NCBI GenBank assembly: GCA_029204225.1
Contig: CM055093.1
Coordinates: 33,305,777-33,369,776 of the forward strand
DNA from: Diphasiastrum complanatum
Lineage: Eukaryota > Streptophyta > Lycopodiopsida > Lycopodiales > Lycopodiaceae
Length of the DNA: 64,000 nucleotides
Direction: 5' to 3'
Positions 1-16,014 of this stretch are shown piece after piece. The notes under the pieces were generated by a model. That model was not told the DNA's origin, made no database searches, and worked only from the letters and a program-made list of their open reading frames with translations. Every line of letters starts with the position of its first letter. Position 1 is the stretch's first letter. The translations under genes and the position numbers were made by a program.

Positions 1-504
1 AGTCTTCATACCTACAGGTCATCATTAAGTGACAAGAAAGTAGTATAAATTTGATGCAACAATATTATACTAATTAGCAAATCTTGTGTCCCCAAAGCTT
101 AACGCAACAACTACTTTGTAGAGTTTGAAAAAGCGTGTACTCCCAAAAAGTCAGCCTCAACACTAATCTTCATAAATTAAAAAACTATCAACATGCAAAT
201 TGGAGCTAAAAAATGAAATATGGAGCAAAAAGGGACCATAGGGCACCCAAAAAAAAAGGATGTCCATAATGCAAAAGGACATAACCTATATTGAACAAAA
301 TGATATACGAAAAATGGAGGCTATAAAAAGGGGTATAGCTAATGCAATTTTTATTTAGCCTTCCATATAGAGCTAGAGTTGTTGAGATTCCATCCTTTAA
401 TTAGTTTGCATCATTGTCAGTTTTTTTTTTCTTCTAATTTTCCTAGCTGAGCATGGATGCTCCACATTGCTTGTCCAATTCTAACTTAGTACGTATCGGC
501 CCAC
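1..504. other. AT-rich stretch without recognisable gene
   Basis: I see no gene, splice-linked coding segment or repeat structure here, only AT-rich sequence with short A and T runs. Confidence 0.5.
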
Positions 505-1605
505 ATTAAAGGAACTTGGGACTCAAAAAGGGCCCTTTAAGAATGTAGAAATCATTATGCTACCCAAGTTCAATTTTGGACAACCACTTGCAAAATAAAC
601 TGATTGAACTAAAATTCAAAATGATGTGGGCAAGAAACCTGAGGTCGTTTCCTTGCGCATATGGCATCATGTCGTGCCATACGGAAGGCAGGTGGAACGA
701 GCACATGTGGATGGCGAGGAAAACAACTTGCCTATAGTAAAACAAGTGTAGCATCTCTTTACACCATTGCGTAGAGCATGAAAAGATGCACACTTTTGCT
801 TTTTGGATCACTTCAAAATAATGCTTTGGTCGTGTGGCTGAGATATTGTAGCATCTATTTAGACCATTGTGTAGAGCATGAAAAAATGCACATGTTTGCT
901 TTTTGGATCACTTCAATCCGACACACGGTTAAAAAATTATGGTAGTTTGAAGATTCATATCCTACTTGATATTGGAGCCGAGCGACCTATGATCTATTCT
1001 CATTGAACATAATGCTTTGGTTGCACAGCTGAGATATTAGATAGGGTCAATATCTCATCCACGCAACCAGAGCATTATTATCAATGAGAACATGTCATAG
1101 GTCGCTCAGCTCCGATATCAGGTAGGGTATTCTGACTGCCATAACTTTTTAATCGTGTGTCAAATTGAAGTAATCCAAAAAGCAAAAGTGTCCAGCTTTT
1201 CATGCTCTACGCAAGGGTGTAAAGAGATGCTACACTTGTTTTACTATAGGCAAATTGTTTTCCTCTCCCTCCACATGTGCTCGCTCCACCTGCCTTCCGC
1301 ATGGCATGACATGACACCATGTACTCGCCTCCACATGTGCTCGCTCCATCTGCCTTCCGCATGGCATGACATGATGCCATATGCGTGAGGAAATGGCCTC
1401 ATGTTTCTCACCCACTTCATTTTGAAGTTTAGTGTAATTAGTTTATTGCGCAAGTGGCTGTCCAAAATTGAACTTGGGTAGCCACCGTTATAGTCCAACA
1501 CACTTGGATACACACCATTGGGCCATGTGGACATAAAGTCTTTGAAAAGTAAAAAAAAGGCATTCTAACAAAAGGCCCTTTTTTATTCAAGAGTTTCCCT
1601 AATGA
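505..1605. repeat. Long imperfect inverted repeat (fold-back element)
   Basis: The left arm (about 505-1038) reappears as its reverse complement in the right arm (about 1049-1605). The arms meet at a perfect 8-bp stem, GAGATATT (1031-1038) and AATATCTC (1049-1056), around a 10-base loop. The arm ends also pair: GGAAC...AAAGGGCCC at 511-534 against GGCCCTT...GTTTCC at 1573-1598. Each arm carries a private duplication. In the left arm the segment at 751-815 recurs at 840-916. In the right arm a unit of about 61 bp (1268-1328) recurs at 1329-1385. Short ORFs on both strands here are by-products of the symmetry. A fold-back or MITE-like element, or an inverted duplication, would explain it; no clear target duplication was found. 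Confidence 0.8.
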
Positions 1606-1744
1606 AAGGCTTGGAATGGGTTTCTGAGGTATCGGTGATCCGAAAAACCATTGCTCCCCTGAGAGAGGCATCCATCCACAAGAATGCTTAAACATCAATT
1701 ATAAACCAACATTTGTGGAATGTAGAGCTTGAGACCAATATTTG
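1606..1744. other. Short spacer, nothing recognised
   Basis: This lies between the fold-back repeat and the LTR-like segment. No gene or repeat was recognised. Confidence 0.4.

Positions 1745-6971
<5,227 letters not shown>

Positions 6972-7030
<59 letters not shown>
6972..7030. repeat. (TC)n microsatellite, about 59 bp
   Basis: A pure CT/TC dinucleotide run. Confidence 0.97.
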
Positions 7031-7032
<2 letters not shown>

Positions 7033-7660
7033 CCCGATTGATATATTGCTTTATTCATGATGGAGTTTTTAACAATGCTAACATTGATGTTGTATGCTAC
7101 ATCTTCAAAAAAGTATATTTATATCAAAAGTTTGAATGCATTTTTTATTAGTGGTTAATCATCCTCCTTGTTTATGGATAGATAACTTTTGTAAGCATCT
7201 AAATATTTATCGATAATCCATGTGCACACCCACATACCAACCTTGTTTTTAATTGTTTGAATCAATTATGACTAACAGGCACTGAGGTGTTGAGAATCAG
7301 CTTAACAATCTGTTTTAGACTAATAAAAAAAAAACTTGTTACATTGTATCATTGTAGGTTTTCTGAAATGTTCAACAACATATTGTGTAAGAGCATTAGT
7401 GCATGCTCATTGCTTACACTAAGATTCATGATATTCATGAATCGTCCTAGGGAGAAGTTCATTCAGTTGACACAAAATACAACCAGTTATTTATTTATAT
7501 GAATGAACTCAACTCTCATATACTCTCACATGCCATGCCGGCTCGATGGAGCTCGCATGTCATGCCCGCTCGATAGAGCTCCAGTCAACTAACCAATTAT
7601 GGACATAGTAAAATATAATGATACTTATATAGGATAGTCACTTGGTTGTAGGATTTCTTA
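7031..7660. other. Non-coding stretch downstream of the secreted-protein gene
   Basis: AT-rich and without a recognised gene. A two-copy tandem motif of about 27 bp containing GCTCGATGGAGCTC / GCTCGATAGAGCTC lies at about 7530-7581. Confidence 0.5.
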
Positions 7661-7666
7661 TTTATT
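7661..7666 (-). terminator. Poly(A) signal AATAAA for the 7684-8127 gene
   Basis: TTTATT on the plus strand reads AATAAA on the minus strand, 18 bases past the stop codon. It is close to the stop, so the 3' UTR would be short; a more distal signal is possible. Confidence 0.45.
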
Positions 7667-7683
7667 CAATTGTCTGTATACAT

Positions 7684-8127
7684 TTAGCTGCCGCACATGC
7701 TGGTGTAGCAAACCAGGCGATCAAACGATTGGGCGCCTGCACTAGAACTTATACTGCAGCTGAAGGATGGGGTATCATGAGCGTCATTCCAGTAGCAGTC
7801 GCTCTCTGGCTCGCCAGAGCCGCCGTATAACTTGCCAAAGTAGTTGCCGGTGCAAGCAGGCCGGATGGTTACTCCACTCCAGCCGCATTGGCCATCGGGA
7901 ATATGCAGCCATGGCCCGTTGCAGTCTGGGTACGCCCCAGGTGCTATCTGTGGATGCTGAACGCCATTACATCCGAAGTTGCTGCTGGGCACCAGAACCT
8001 GGCCGTCGAAAGAAACTTCTGTCGTGATGTGATAGACTACGACATGGAAGTTGGCACGGGCCAGCGACACCCCCATGGCCAGGAGCAGCAGCACCAGCAA
8101 AGCCCATTGCACTTGCAGGTTTCTCAT
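7684..8127 (-). CDS. Small secreted cysteine-rich protein, family unknown
   Basis: A 147-residue intronless ORF starting at a real ATG (8127). Residues 1-25 look like a signal peptide: a short polar start, a leucine-rich core at 9-20 and a likely cleavage site after ARA. The mature part of about 122 residues has eight cysteines (53, 69, 81, 92, 111, 124, 140, 145), an even number compatible with four disulfides, and is rich in Gly, Ser and aromatic residues. It contains no transmembrane segment after the leader and no motif I recognise, so function is not assigned; an extracellular structural, carbohydrate-binding or defence role is possible. It is GC-richer than its flanks. A TATA box lies 160 bp upstream and AATAAA just downstream, which supports a real transcription unit. 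No neighbouring gene suggests a pathway. Confidence 0.75.
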   Translation of the reverse strand: MRNLQVQWALLVLLLLAMGVSLARANFHVVVYHITTEVSFDGQVLVPSSNFGCNGVQHPQIAPGAYPDCNGPWLHIPDGQCGWSGVTIRPACTGNYFGKLYGGSGEPESDCYWNDAHDTPSFSCSISSSAGAQSFDRLVCYTSMCGS

Positions 8128-8286
8128 TTCTTCCGTGATATAGTGAGGCCCAGTGATGATATGATCAATCTGTCCAATTGGAATGAGAGTGTAGCGATGG
8201 AGGCAGTGATGAAGTGTAACTTGAAAATTGGGAAATTGAAATGCTTACTCGATCGCACGGATCCCTGATCGAGACCAGATGGGCGC

Positions 8287-8296
8287 TTTATATATA
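8287..8296 (-). promoter_or_regulatory. TATA box of the secreted-protein gene
   Basis: The minus strand reads TATATATAAA, about 160 bases before the ATG at 8127. A start site some 30 bases downstream would give a 5' UTR of roughly 130 bases. Confidence 0.6.
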
Positions 8297-8492
8297 CTCT
8301 CCCAAGTGGATTGACTAGTATTACTTCAGACTTCTTGGGCGTTCAAGCCACGTAATGCCAAGTCTTTGTGTTTTTTATGCACCTCCAAGGTGGAATTTGA
8401 TTGCATCATGTGAAATTTGCTGATATTTGCAGAATTCTAGTTCTTGAGTAAAGGCATCGCTGATTCTGTGCAAAAAGAAATTTCAGATTGGT
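8297..8492. other. Upstream region of the secreted-protein gene
   Basis: Probably distal promoter. No repeat or gene recognised. Confidence 0.4.
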
Positions 8493-8626
8493 CATTACGC
8501 AGGGGAATGTCCCTTTCCCTCGGGCCTTCCGTGCAGGTCTGGCCCTGCCCTCGGGCTCTCGCCCTCGGGCAAGGGCCCTCCCAGCATGGAAGGCCCTCGG
8601 GGCAGGGCCTTCCTCCCCACGTAATG
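8493..8626. repeat. GC-rich palindromic repeat, copy 1
   Basis: It begins CATTACGCAGGGG and ends CCCCACGTAATG, so the unit has near-perfect terminal inverted repeats. The interior is built from CCCTCGGGC and GGGCCTTCC palindromes. Copy 2 lies at 9017-9145. The overlapping 235-residue ORF is an artefact of stop-poor GC-rich repeat sequence. Confidence 0.85.
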
Positions 8627-8690
8627 CCTTGTGCTCAGGTGTCCTTTGTATTTTGGGACCACCTCCAGGAGCATAATGTCCATTCAATTT

Positions 8691-8833
8691 TCTCTCTCCT
8701 CTCTTCGGTGGAACTCACTTTCTCTCTCCTCTCTTCGGTGGAATGCACGTTCTCTCTCCTCTCTTCGATGGAATGCACGTTCTCTCTCCGGTGGAATGCA
8801 CATGCTCTCTCCTCTCTCCGGTGGAATGTGCAT
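8691..8833. repeat. Tandem repeat, about 30 bp x 5
   Basis: Units start TCTCTCTCCTCTCTTCGG at 8691, 8721 and 8751, followed by two shortened units. Each carries GGTGGAAT(G)CAC. It lies between the two GC-rich palindromic copies. Confidence 0.9.
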
Positions 8834-8878
8834 GTGTTGTGGCAGCCCGTCATTGGCTGTCCACATCCACATTCCACC

Positions 8879-9000
8879 ACAAACGTAAAAAAAATTTGCG
8901 AAAAAAAAACAGCAAAAAATCGAAAAAAAAAAAAAACTGGTCCACGCGTACGGCCGTACGGCCGTACCGTACGGCCTAAAAACGGAAAAAAAAAAAAAAA
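8879..9000. repeat. CGTACGGC palindrome cluster flanked by poly(A) runs
   Basis: At about 8946-8977 the sequence repeats GTACGGCC in both orientations and would form a strong hairpin. Runs of 8-17 A residues lie on both sides. Together with the flanking units this looks like the centre of a fold-back element. Confidence 0.7.
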
Positions 9001-9016
9001 ACACACCGCACAATGG

Positions 9017-9145
9017 CATTACGTAGGGGAAGGCCCGAAGCCCTCGGGCCTTCCTTGCTGGTCGGGGCCTGCCCTCGGGCTCCCGCCCTCGGGCAAGGGC
9101 CCTTCCAGCAAGGAAGGTCCTCAGGCAGGGCCTTCCCCCCCACGA
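9017..9145. repeat. GC-rich palindromic repeat, copy 2
   Basis: It starts CATTACGTAGGGGAAGGCCC and ends GGCCTTCCCCCCCACG. The core matches copy 1 closely in direct orientation. The final TAATG seen in copy 1 is degraded here. Confidence 0.85.
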
Positions 9146-9146
9146 A

Positions 9147-9250
9147 ACTAAGTGATGGAATCTAACCAGTTCCAGCTACGCAACTAAAGTGTTGGATTTG
9201 ATCTGTTCTAGCCACGCAACTAAAGTGTCGGAATTTGACCCGTTCCATTA
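9147..9250. repeat. Tandem repeat, about 37-40 bp x 3
   Basis: Three successive units contain CACGCAACTAAAGTG-like and GTTCCA/GTTCTAG-like segments. It directly follows the GC-rich copy 2. Confidence 0.6.
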
Positions 9251-10089
9251 TCCATACGATATCATCAGGGTCAATAAGGCTCGTGGGGGCGACTCTGCGG
9301 ATCACATATAATATAAGAGTGAGTGAGTGATGACAAGCAACGCATCATGGAAGGCATTGTAAACTAAGCTTCTTATACGGATCTACTCAGTGCTCTGGAA
9401 ACCTCATTAGAGTTATCCTAGAACTTCTCAGTTTTTTTTAAGACTTTCACTCATAAAAAGGTATATACACATGTATAAAAAACCATCAAATATTTTATGA
9501 TATCTGATTTTGAAAAAACTTGTCAGAAGAGGAACAAGTCCGCCAATATTAAAGTAGGCTTCTTCATCATGAGTCCTCACTCCGCCTCCTCCTTTTCTAC
9601 TCTATTATTGCCTCTACTTTCTACTTTCTTTGGACTCTCGTGTGAGGAGAGAGAACACCGAGGATCCAAAGAATAGTATGTCTCTAGTGTGCTTTCCTTT
9701 CAAAGAAGAGGATTTATCTATTGTGGTGTGAAACATAAATCGCGGAGCATCGCATCTTTCTTCTCTGTGGATAAAGCTATGGAGCCATTCCAATCCATCA
9801 TCAACATAGTATGAGATAGTTGGTAGTGTTTTTGTTTTGTCTATTTTTGTGGTTTGAAAGTTTCATGGATTGTTCTGTTTTGCATGTGTGTTTGAATTTG
9901 TGGGTTTAGATTTGGGAGTGGGAACTTGCGTTTGGTTTGATCCATTCTCATTTTTGGAAGTTTTATCTCAAGTATTTTTTTCATGGATATGTCAGAGAAT
10001 TTATGTAGATCTATCCACTGTCCAATTTGTGAGAGTTCTTGGTGAAGGAATAATAAAAAATTCAAAAACAAGTGCCTCATCTGCATAGA
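9251..10089. other. No recognised gene
   Basis: AT-rich sequence with short ORFs on both strands. None has a recognisable domain. Confidence 0.5.
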
Positions 10090-10257
10090 ACTTCACACGC
10101 CAATTGCTAACCTGAAATAAAATGGCATCGGGTAAATCATCGTTGACACCTTGGTCCGGAGTTGGTAGATTAGGGATTTGAGATAAATGATCTGCGAGAA
10201 AATGTTGAACGCCCTTTCGAACAATAATCTGAATCTCAAATTCGCGCAACAACAAGA
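10090..10257 (-). pseudogene. Ty3/gypsy pol scrap (RNase H/integrase linker)
   Basis: The minus-strand reading includes EFEIQIIVRKG and ADHLSQI. This matches the plant Ty3 signature (F.I..RKG......ADHLSR) at the end of RNase H. Only about 50 residues are related; the ORF continues to 10001 in sequence I do not recognise. The fragment is abruptly cut at 10258, where the CACTA-like end begins. Confidence 0.6.
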
Positions 10258-10261
10258 TCCA

Positions 10262-10760
10262 TTACTACAAGAATTGCCGCGATTTCCAACGGGATTTCCG
10301 AAGCGTTTTAATTTTTTTTTGAATCGACGCGGGCGTCAAAAAATGCGTCGCAATAGGGTCGTCAGAATCCGTTGAAATCCAACGACAAGCCCAAAACCGG
10401 CAACCGGCCGGTAAAAATATTTTTCAAAAAACATGCCACGTGGACGTCGGATTCCGATGACCCCGCCACGTGGACGTCGGAATCCGACGTCCACGTGGAA
10501 AAAAAATAAACTTGAAAAAAATAACAACTTCAAGTTTGGAAATTTTTTTTGGCAATTTTCCCAATTTTCTGCCACGTGGACGTCAGATTCCAACGTCTAC
10601 GTGGCCGGGCCATCGGAATCCAACGTCCATGTGGCAAAAAAAAAACTGTGAAATTTTTTTTCCACATAGACATCAAATTCTGACAATAAAAAATTCCATT
10701 TTTTTTGTTTTGCTACGTGGCCGTCGGAATTCGACACTTTTTTTTTCCTTGGAAATCTGA
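10262..10760. mobile_element. CACTA-like non-autonomous remnant with subterminal palindromes
   Basis: It begins TACTACAAGAATTGCCGCGA, close to the CACTACAAGAA terminus typical of plant CACTA (En/Spm) transposons. The following 450 bp repeat the 13-mer GTCGGAATCCGAC or its complement, often as CCACGTGGACGTCGG, as subterminal repeat arrays do. No transposase and no opposite terminus were found. A related block lies at 44840-45150. Confidence 0.5.
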
Positions 10761-11269
10761 TGAATTTTAAATGTGTCGGGATTTTGACACTGCTAAAAAA
10801 TAGAAAAAAGCTAAAATTTCATGATACAAATTCTTACTTCAGTGTGGAGATTATGACAAGAACTGCAAAGATACTATGTATGGCATATAGTACTACATAG
10901 CAACTAACCTCTTACAATCGTTTCAAACACGCAGAATGAATATTTAGATCAACTATAATTCAAAATATTGATTAAGTCACTAATACACTACGAACCCATT
11001 CGTTAACTGGTATGGAAGCTAGCATAATTGCAACCAAACATACTTCAATCAACAAGAATTCGAAGTGCATATGAAAAATAAATGATTACGAAAAATGACA
11101 TAGATGAAACAAACTGAAAATAGATAAAGCCATACCTATTTCTGAGTGCATATGCATGTAGCCGGAAAGTGAAGAAGTGCTAGTCATGAATGCTTCAATT
11201 GATTCTACTATGTTTGTCACTTTGCTTCTATCCTTTGCTAGGACAAAATTGCTCTCAACTAGAACAGCC
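10761..11269. other. No supported gene
   Basis: A minus-strand ORF at 11086-11271 starts with ATG and could end at a GTATGG donor near 11140, but it has no recognisable domain and no visible partner exon. Confidence 0.4.
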
Positions 11270-12807
11270 ATGAGGTTCCTATGGACAGAGAGTATTCCTC
11301 TCTGATCATGAACCAGACATGGTCACTAGTCGAAGTTCCTATTGGCTACAATATCATTGACTGCAAATGGATCTTCACGATCAAGTATAATGCCAATGGA
11401 GCAATTGATCGAAGGAAGGCAAGACTGGTAGCACGAGGATTCACTCAGATCCCCAACGTCGACTACAGTGAGACTTTCAGTACAGTATTCAAGCATTCAT
11501 CGATTCGAGCCCTCCTATCATATGCTGCAACTGCCGACCTCAAAGTACATCAACTTGATGTACAAACAGCTTATCTGAATGAAGTTATACAAGAAGACAT
11601 CTACATGATTTAGCCCGAAAGATACGTTCTGGAAGGTATGAAAAATCATGTCTGTAAATTTCATAAAGCACTTTACGGCTTGAAACAGTCTGCCAGAGCT
11701 TGGTTTCAGAGGATCAACACATTCCTCATCGAACAAGGATTCCAACCAAGCACTGCTGATTGCAACGTCTATTCCAAGTCGGTACAACAATCCTTCATTA
11801 TCATCACTTTATATGTAGATGATACGTTGTTTTTCAGCAACAATACCAATTTGGTCAAGGATTCTAAGTAGATGTTGTTTTCAGAGTTCGACATGACTGA
11901 TCTGGGAGAAGCTCACTTCTGTCTGGGCATTCAGATCCACAGAGACAGAGCGAGACGATTGATCTATATCACTCAACAAAGGTATCTTCACAACGTTCTT
12001 GATAGATACAATCTAATGAATTGTAAATTAGCTCACTCACCGATGGATCCAGGCCTGCATTTGTCAAAGGACCAATGTCCCCAGACCAAGCAGGAAGAGG
12101 AGTAGATGAGAGAGTACCCTTATTGATCGATACTTGGATCTCTCATATACGCAATGGTCTGTACAAGACCTGACATCTCTTTTGCAGTAAGCTCACTCAG
12201 CCAATATATGGCTAATCCTGGCATTACCCATTGGAATGCTCTCATAAGAGTCATGAGGTACATTCGAACTACCATGGACAGTGCATCTGCTATGGAGAAG
12301 TCAGCAACGACAATCTTCATCAGCTCAGTGGATATTCTGATGCAAGCTGGAGAGGAGATGTAGACAATCGTAAGTCCACATCTGGATCACATTCATCTTC
12401 AACGGCGGTCCTATCTCATGGAACAGTCGTAAGCAAACCTCTATCGCTCTTTCGTCTACTGAAGCAGAATACATTGCTGCTTCCCAATCTATTAAAGAAG
12501 CGTTTTGGTTGAGAAATCTACTGTCAGACGTTAGTTTGTATCAGTACAAGTCCAGAATTATATTATGTGATAATCAGAGTGCTATTGCCTTATCGGCCAA
12601 CCCTAGATTTCACTCTAGGAGTAAGCACATTGACATCAGATATCACTACATCAGGGGCAAGGTTCTCAACAAGGAGATAAGTTCAGCGTACTGTAGAATG
12701 CAGAACATGGTTGCAAAAATATTCACGAAGGCATTAAGTGTTAATGCACACAACAAGTTTTGTGCATTGCTTAGTCTGAAGATCAAACTTGGCATTCACG
12801 GATCTAG
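11270..12807 (+). pseudogene. Decayed Ty1/copia pol: reverse transcriptase and RNase H
   Basis: Reading across stops and frameshifts gives the copia order. RT starts near NQTWSLVE and CKWIF, followed by KARLVARGF, LDVQTAYLN and KALYGLKQSARAW, then the catalytic motif YVDDTLFF near 11811. RNase H motifs follow: SDASW, an ALSSTEAEY-like segment, CDNQSAI and RSKHIDIRYHYIR. There are at least three in-frame stops (near 11611, 11869 and 12103) and frameshifts near 12310 and 12430. Gag, protease and integrase are missing, so the 5' half has been lost. A polypurine tract and 3' LTR follow immediately, which fixes the orientation. It cannot make an active product. Confidence 0.9.
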
Positions 12808-12819
12808 ATTAAGGGGGGG
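12808..12819 (+). other. Polypurine tract of the copia element
   Basis: ATTAAGGGGGGG directly precedes the TGTTGG start of the 3' LTR, the expected place for plus-strand priming. Confidence 0.75.
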
Positions 12820-13515
12820 TGTTGGATTTATCTCCTTTATTCTCCTAAATCCTGTGTTAATCTGCCTCCATTCATATAGCTGCATTTTTACTCATGTTGT
12901 CGCACAGTCTGCATATTTACATGTAAAATAAGACAAGCGAATAAAACGCGACTGTCTGCATAAATACAAGTAAATTTTCACATGCGAAAAAGACGAAAAA
13001 TGCGACACTATTTTTACACGTGATTTGTGATAGGCGAAAAGACGACACTGTCCTACAAATGCAATAGGTGCCCTTATAGAAAAGCCAAGGCACCATGTAA
13101 ATCAAATCTTAAGGCATTTGTCAGAGTGTCGCATTTTTCGCATCTTCACCAACGTTCATTTCAGCGAAGGCTAACGTCGTGGCCTTCTCACGCTCATCCC
13201 CATGCACTGTGCAATCAGATTTGACAACGACAACAACCATCCACAATCTCCCACAAACAGCACATCCACTTTGTACTTTCTTCATCTGCACACCTGTAAA
13301 AATTATATATATGTATTGAATATCATCTGCGTATTCACAAGCGTGTGTGATAACAACATCAGAAGTTTATCAAAGCCAGACATAGTAGATGCTTTCGTGC
13401 ATCGATTCTCTCTTCCAGAAGTATTGTCAGTAATAAGTTTTTCACCATTACAGATTGTGTGATTAGCTTTGTGGAGCACGCGTTTACGTCTACTATTGTC
13501 TTGTGCTCGCCAACA
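12820..13515 (+). repeat. 3' LTR of the copia element
   Basis: It begins TGTTGGATTTATCTCC right after the polypurine tract and may end ...CGCCAACA near 13515, giving a TG...CA structure of about 696 bp. The right end is a guess because the 5' LTR is not in the window. Positions 12917-13051 recur inverted at 46272-46408. Confidence 0.6.
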
Positions 13516-15650
13516 TTATTGACCTATATATTTATATGGAGATGTGAAGTGCCGCGTGGATGACCTCGCGCATGTCCCTAAATAAGCAATGATATCTCCC
13601 TCTTATCCCATAGTAAACTGGGCATAAAAAAATGACATGCTCTTAGGACTGCACTTCATCCAAGAAACATAACTGGCAAATCTTTTCCTCTCAGAATACC
13701 CTGAAACCATCTGATCTCGAATCCAAGTTTGTGTGAAAAAATACAAAGCTAACCAAATATGAACTTGAGACCATGAGATAATCTAGATAATGTGGCAAAA
13801 TCTTAAACCCTATTGTATCCAACTCTAATAATCAAATCCGATAGTAGTCAAAGTTTTGACCCCTGATTGGCCTTGCTAGACTCGATCAAGATATGCTCTA
13901 TATTTAAAAAACGGTGAATATATGAAGGGATATTTGTGATAGAAATGCCAAATGTCTTATGAGAAAAACCATGACAACCAATAGCCCTTATCATGAAGGT
14001 GTTGGGACGAGAGGAAAGCTGCTTGTGTGTGTCTCTGCTCAAAAGTTGGAAACAATTGGACTAACCAGATATATGTGATAAGCAGGAAGATGGCTCTAAG
14101 CTGTAGAGGTGGAACAACAAACTCAACGAGAATAATCCGATGTGGGACAGAGGGCTTCGCTTGTATTATACATGATAACACAATAGTCTATATTTGCAAG
14201 ATACCGACTGTGATCACAAAGCTTACACTTACTCGGAGCTTCTTGAATGGACTTATGAAAACAAAATCATTCTAACTAGACAAGGGAAACAAGGCCTTCT
14301 AGCAGAGACAAGCAACAATGTGCAAGAGAAACAGTGAGTACCTTGACAAAAAAGACATCGCAAAATTTCAATGGCAACTAGCATACCATATTGCATGTTA
14401 GCATCTAGAAACATGCCAACAAAATGTTTTTATATGCCTTTTATGCATACAAGACATATATAACCAATCTATAGTGTGACAAAGAGAATATAATTTGATG
14501 AAGGATGCAATAAAAAAAATCTGATATCCTATACAAATCTCATGCATCATTTAGCCACTTGCAACTTCAAATTTGAACAGTGCCATGCGACCATACAATC
14601 TTTCTTACAATTGAGATGTCATACAAGGAAGTGCTACTATTGGGCACGTTGCATGATGTTCTAAGCACGTCAATTGCATGCATTCTATCACACTAGATGT
14701 CTCCAAAAATATATTTTCTGCTTTACCTTGTGCTTCATTGGCAAGCAATAAATGTCAACCCCGTCAAGGACTTTATTAAAGCATCTGTATAGATACTTAA
14801 TTCTTTTGTAAACATGGTGTTGAGCAGTACATGTGATTGCGTCTCAAAGAAAAGTTTACGTGATTCTCAAAGGCTCTAGGAAGCAACAATTGAATCACAT
14901 GTAATGCCAACAAAGTAAATCTTTTGTGGAGGACAAAGATGCAATATAACCATGGCTCTACTAAGCAGGGGCCCCTGGTGGCTATGTGACATACGGTAGC
15001 AAATCTATCTGTTCAGGAGACACATCTCCAACATTACTTCTTTTAGAATGAAACTTTGACTGATTTAACTCAATAGAAAAATGCTAAGATGCTGTCTAAT
15101 TCTTTTGGATTTTGGAAAAAAAGAAATTGTGCCAACCTAGTGATTTTCTGGACTAAAGTAAAGAAAAAAAGTAGGCAGAGACTACATGATCATTATTTGG
15201 ACAATGAGTAAAATCATAATAAATTAGGCACTAAAATGGCCTGTAGAACAAAAATGTCCACCCACCCTGCACTTGGAAAAAAAGATCAACTTTACTTTCT
15301 AAAAGGATTGATTCAAACTCTATCTAAGCTGCATGTGAATTTTGAAATTTGACAGTATTCCCTGTTCAAATAGGCCCATGGATGCCTCTTCACAAATTAT
15401 ACTGTCTCTTGAAATGCAAACAAAATGTCACTTGGAAGTCCATCAAATTTTCCCTTAAATATAGAAACGTGAATTCAAAGGAAATATTGACAATCCTATG
15501 ATATAAGTGATTATTAGATAGATTGTGTTACTACTAGTGGACTAGCAAACATTCTAACGTTTTGCTAAGGCACACCAGTAAATTCAGTATGTTTGATAAC
15601 ATACAACTGTGGAGGAAACCTTTTTTATATTTGAACATCTCTAGTTTCAA
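13516..15650. other. No recognised gene; 3' flank of the SDR gene
   Basis: AT-rich sequence with short ORFs around 13848-14275 that match nothing I recognise. The 3' UTR of the SDR gene should occupy part of the right end, but I could not fix a poly(A) signal. Confidence 0.45.
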
Positions 15651-16014
15651 TTACACATTCTTTTTCAAGCTAACAGAAGAAATTCCAGAAGCTCTTAAAA
15701 AGTACCAATCACGGAGCCACAAGGGAGCATAATACAAGAGAGCATATAATGTGGAAAAACAGCCATAAAGGAAGCATCTGGGGGGCTTCTTTTGCAGGAT
15801 AGCATCAACTGTCTTCTGCGCCAATTCTAGTCTTGGGGTACTTCCTGAATGTTGAGATAACACAGCACGTGCACGCAGTGAAGCCTCAAAAGGCTGGTAT
15901 ATCTTGAAAGGAGGAAGACGATTGAATATACTTGTTGAGTTAGCACCAATGTTTGACTGTATTGCACCAGGAACCACAAGTACCACATCTATACCAAATG
16001 GCTTCAACTCAATC
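15651..16014 (-). CDS. SDR gene exon 3 (C-terminal)
   Basis: It encodes residues 173-292 and completes codon 172 with its first base. The acceptor reads TCTGGCAG before the exon. It carries the PG motif and the hydrophobic tail, and ends in a stop at 15651-15653. Confidence 0.9.

Noticed and set aside
1155-1534. ORFs with HMCSLHLPSAWHDM-type repeats
   Set aside because: They arise from the 61-bp tandem duplication inside the fold-back repeat. Matching ORFs occur on both strands of both arms.
8691-8833. Possible CRISPR-like array
   Set aside because: The 30-bp units are directly adjacent with no unique spacers, and the genome is eukaryotic. It is an ordinary minisatellite.
8444-9151. 235-residue plus-strand ORF across the GC-rich modules
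   Set aside because: It is made of the palindromic repeat, the 30-bp tandem array and poly(A) runs (Lys stretches). It has no domain, and competing ORFs of equal quality exist on both strands.
13848-14275. Overlapping ORFs on both strands
   Set aside because: No domain and no codon or splice evidence; each strand is equally open.
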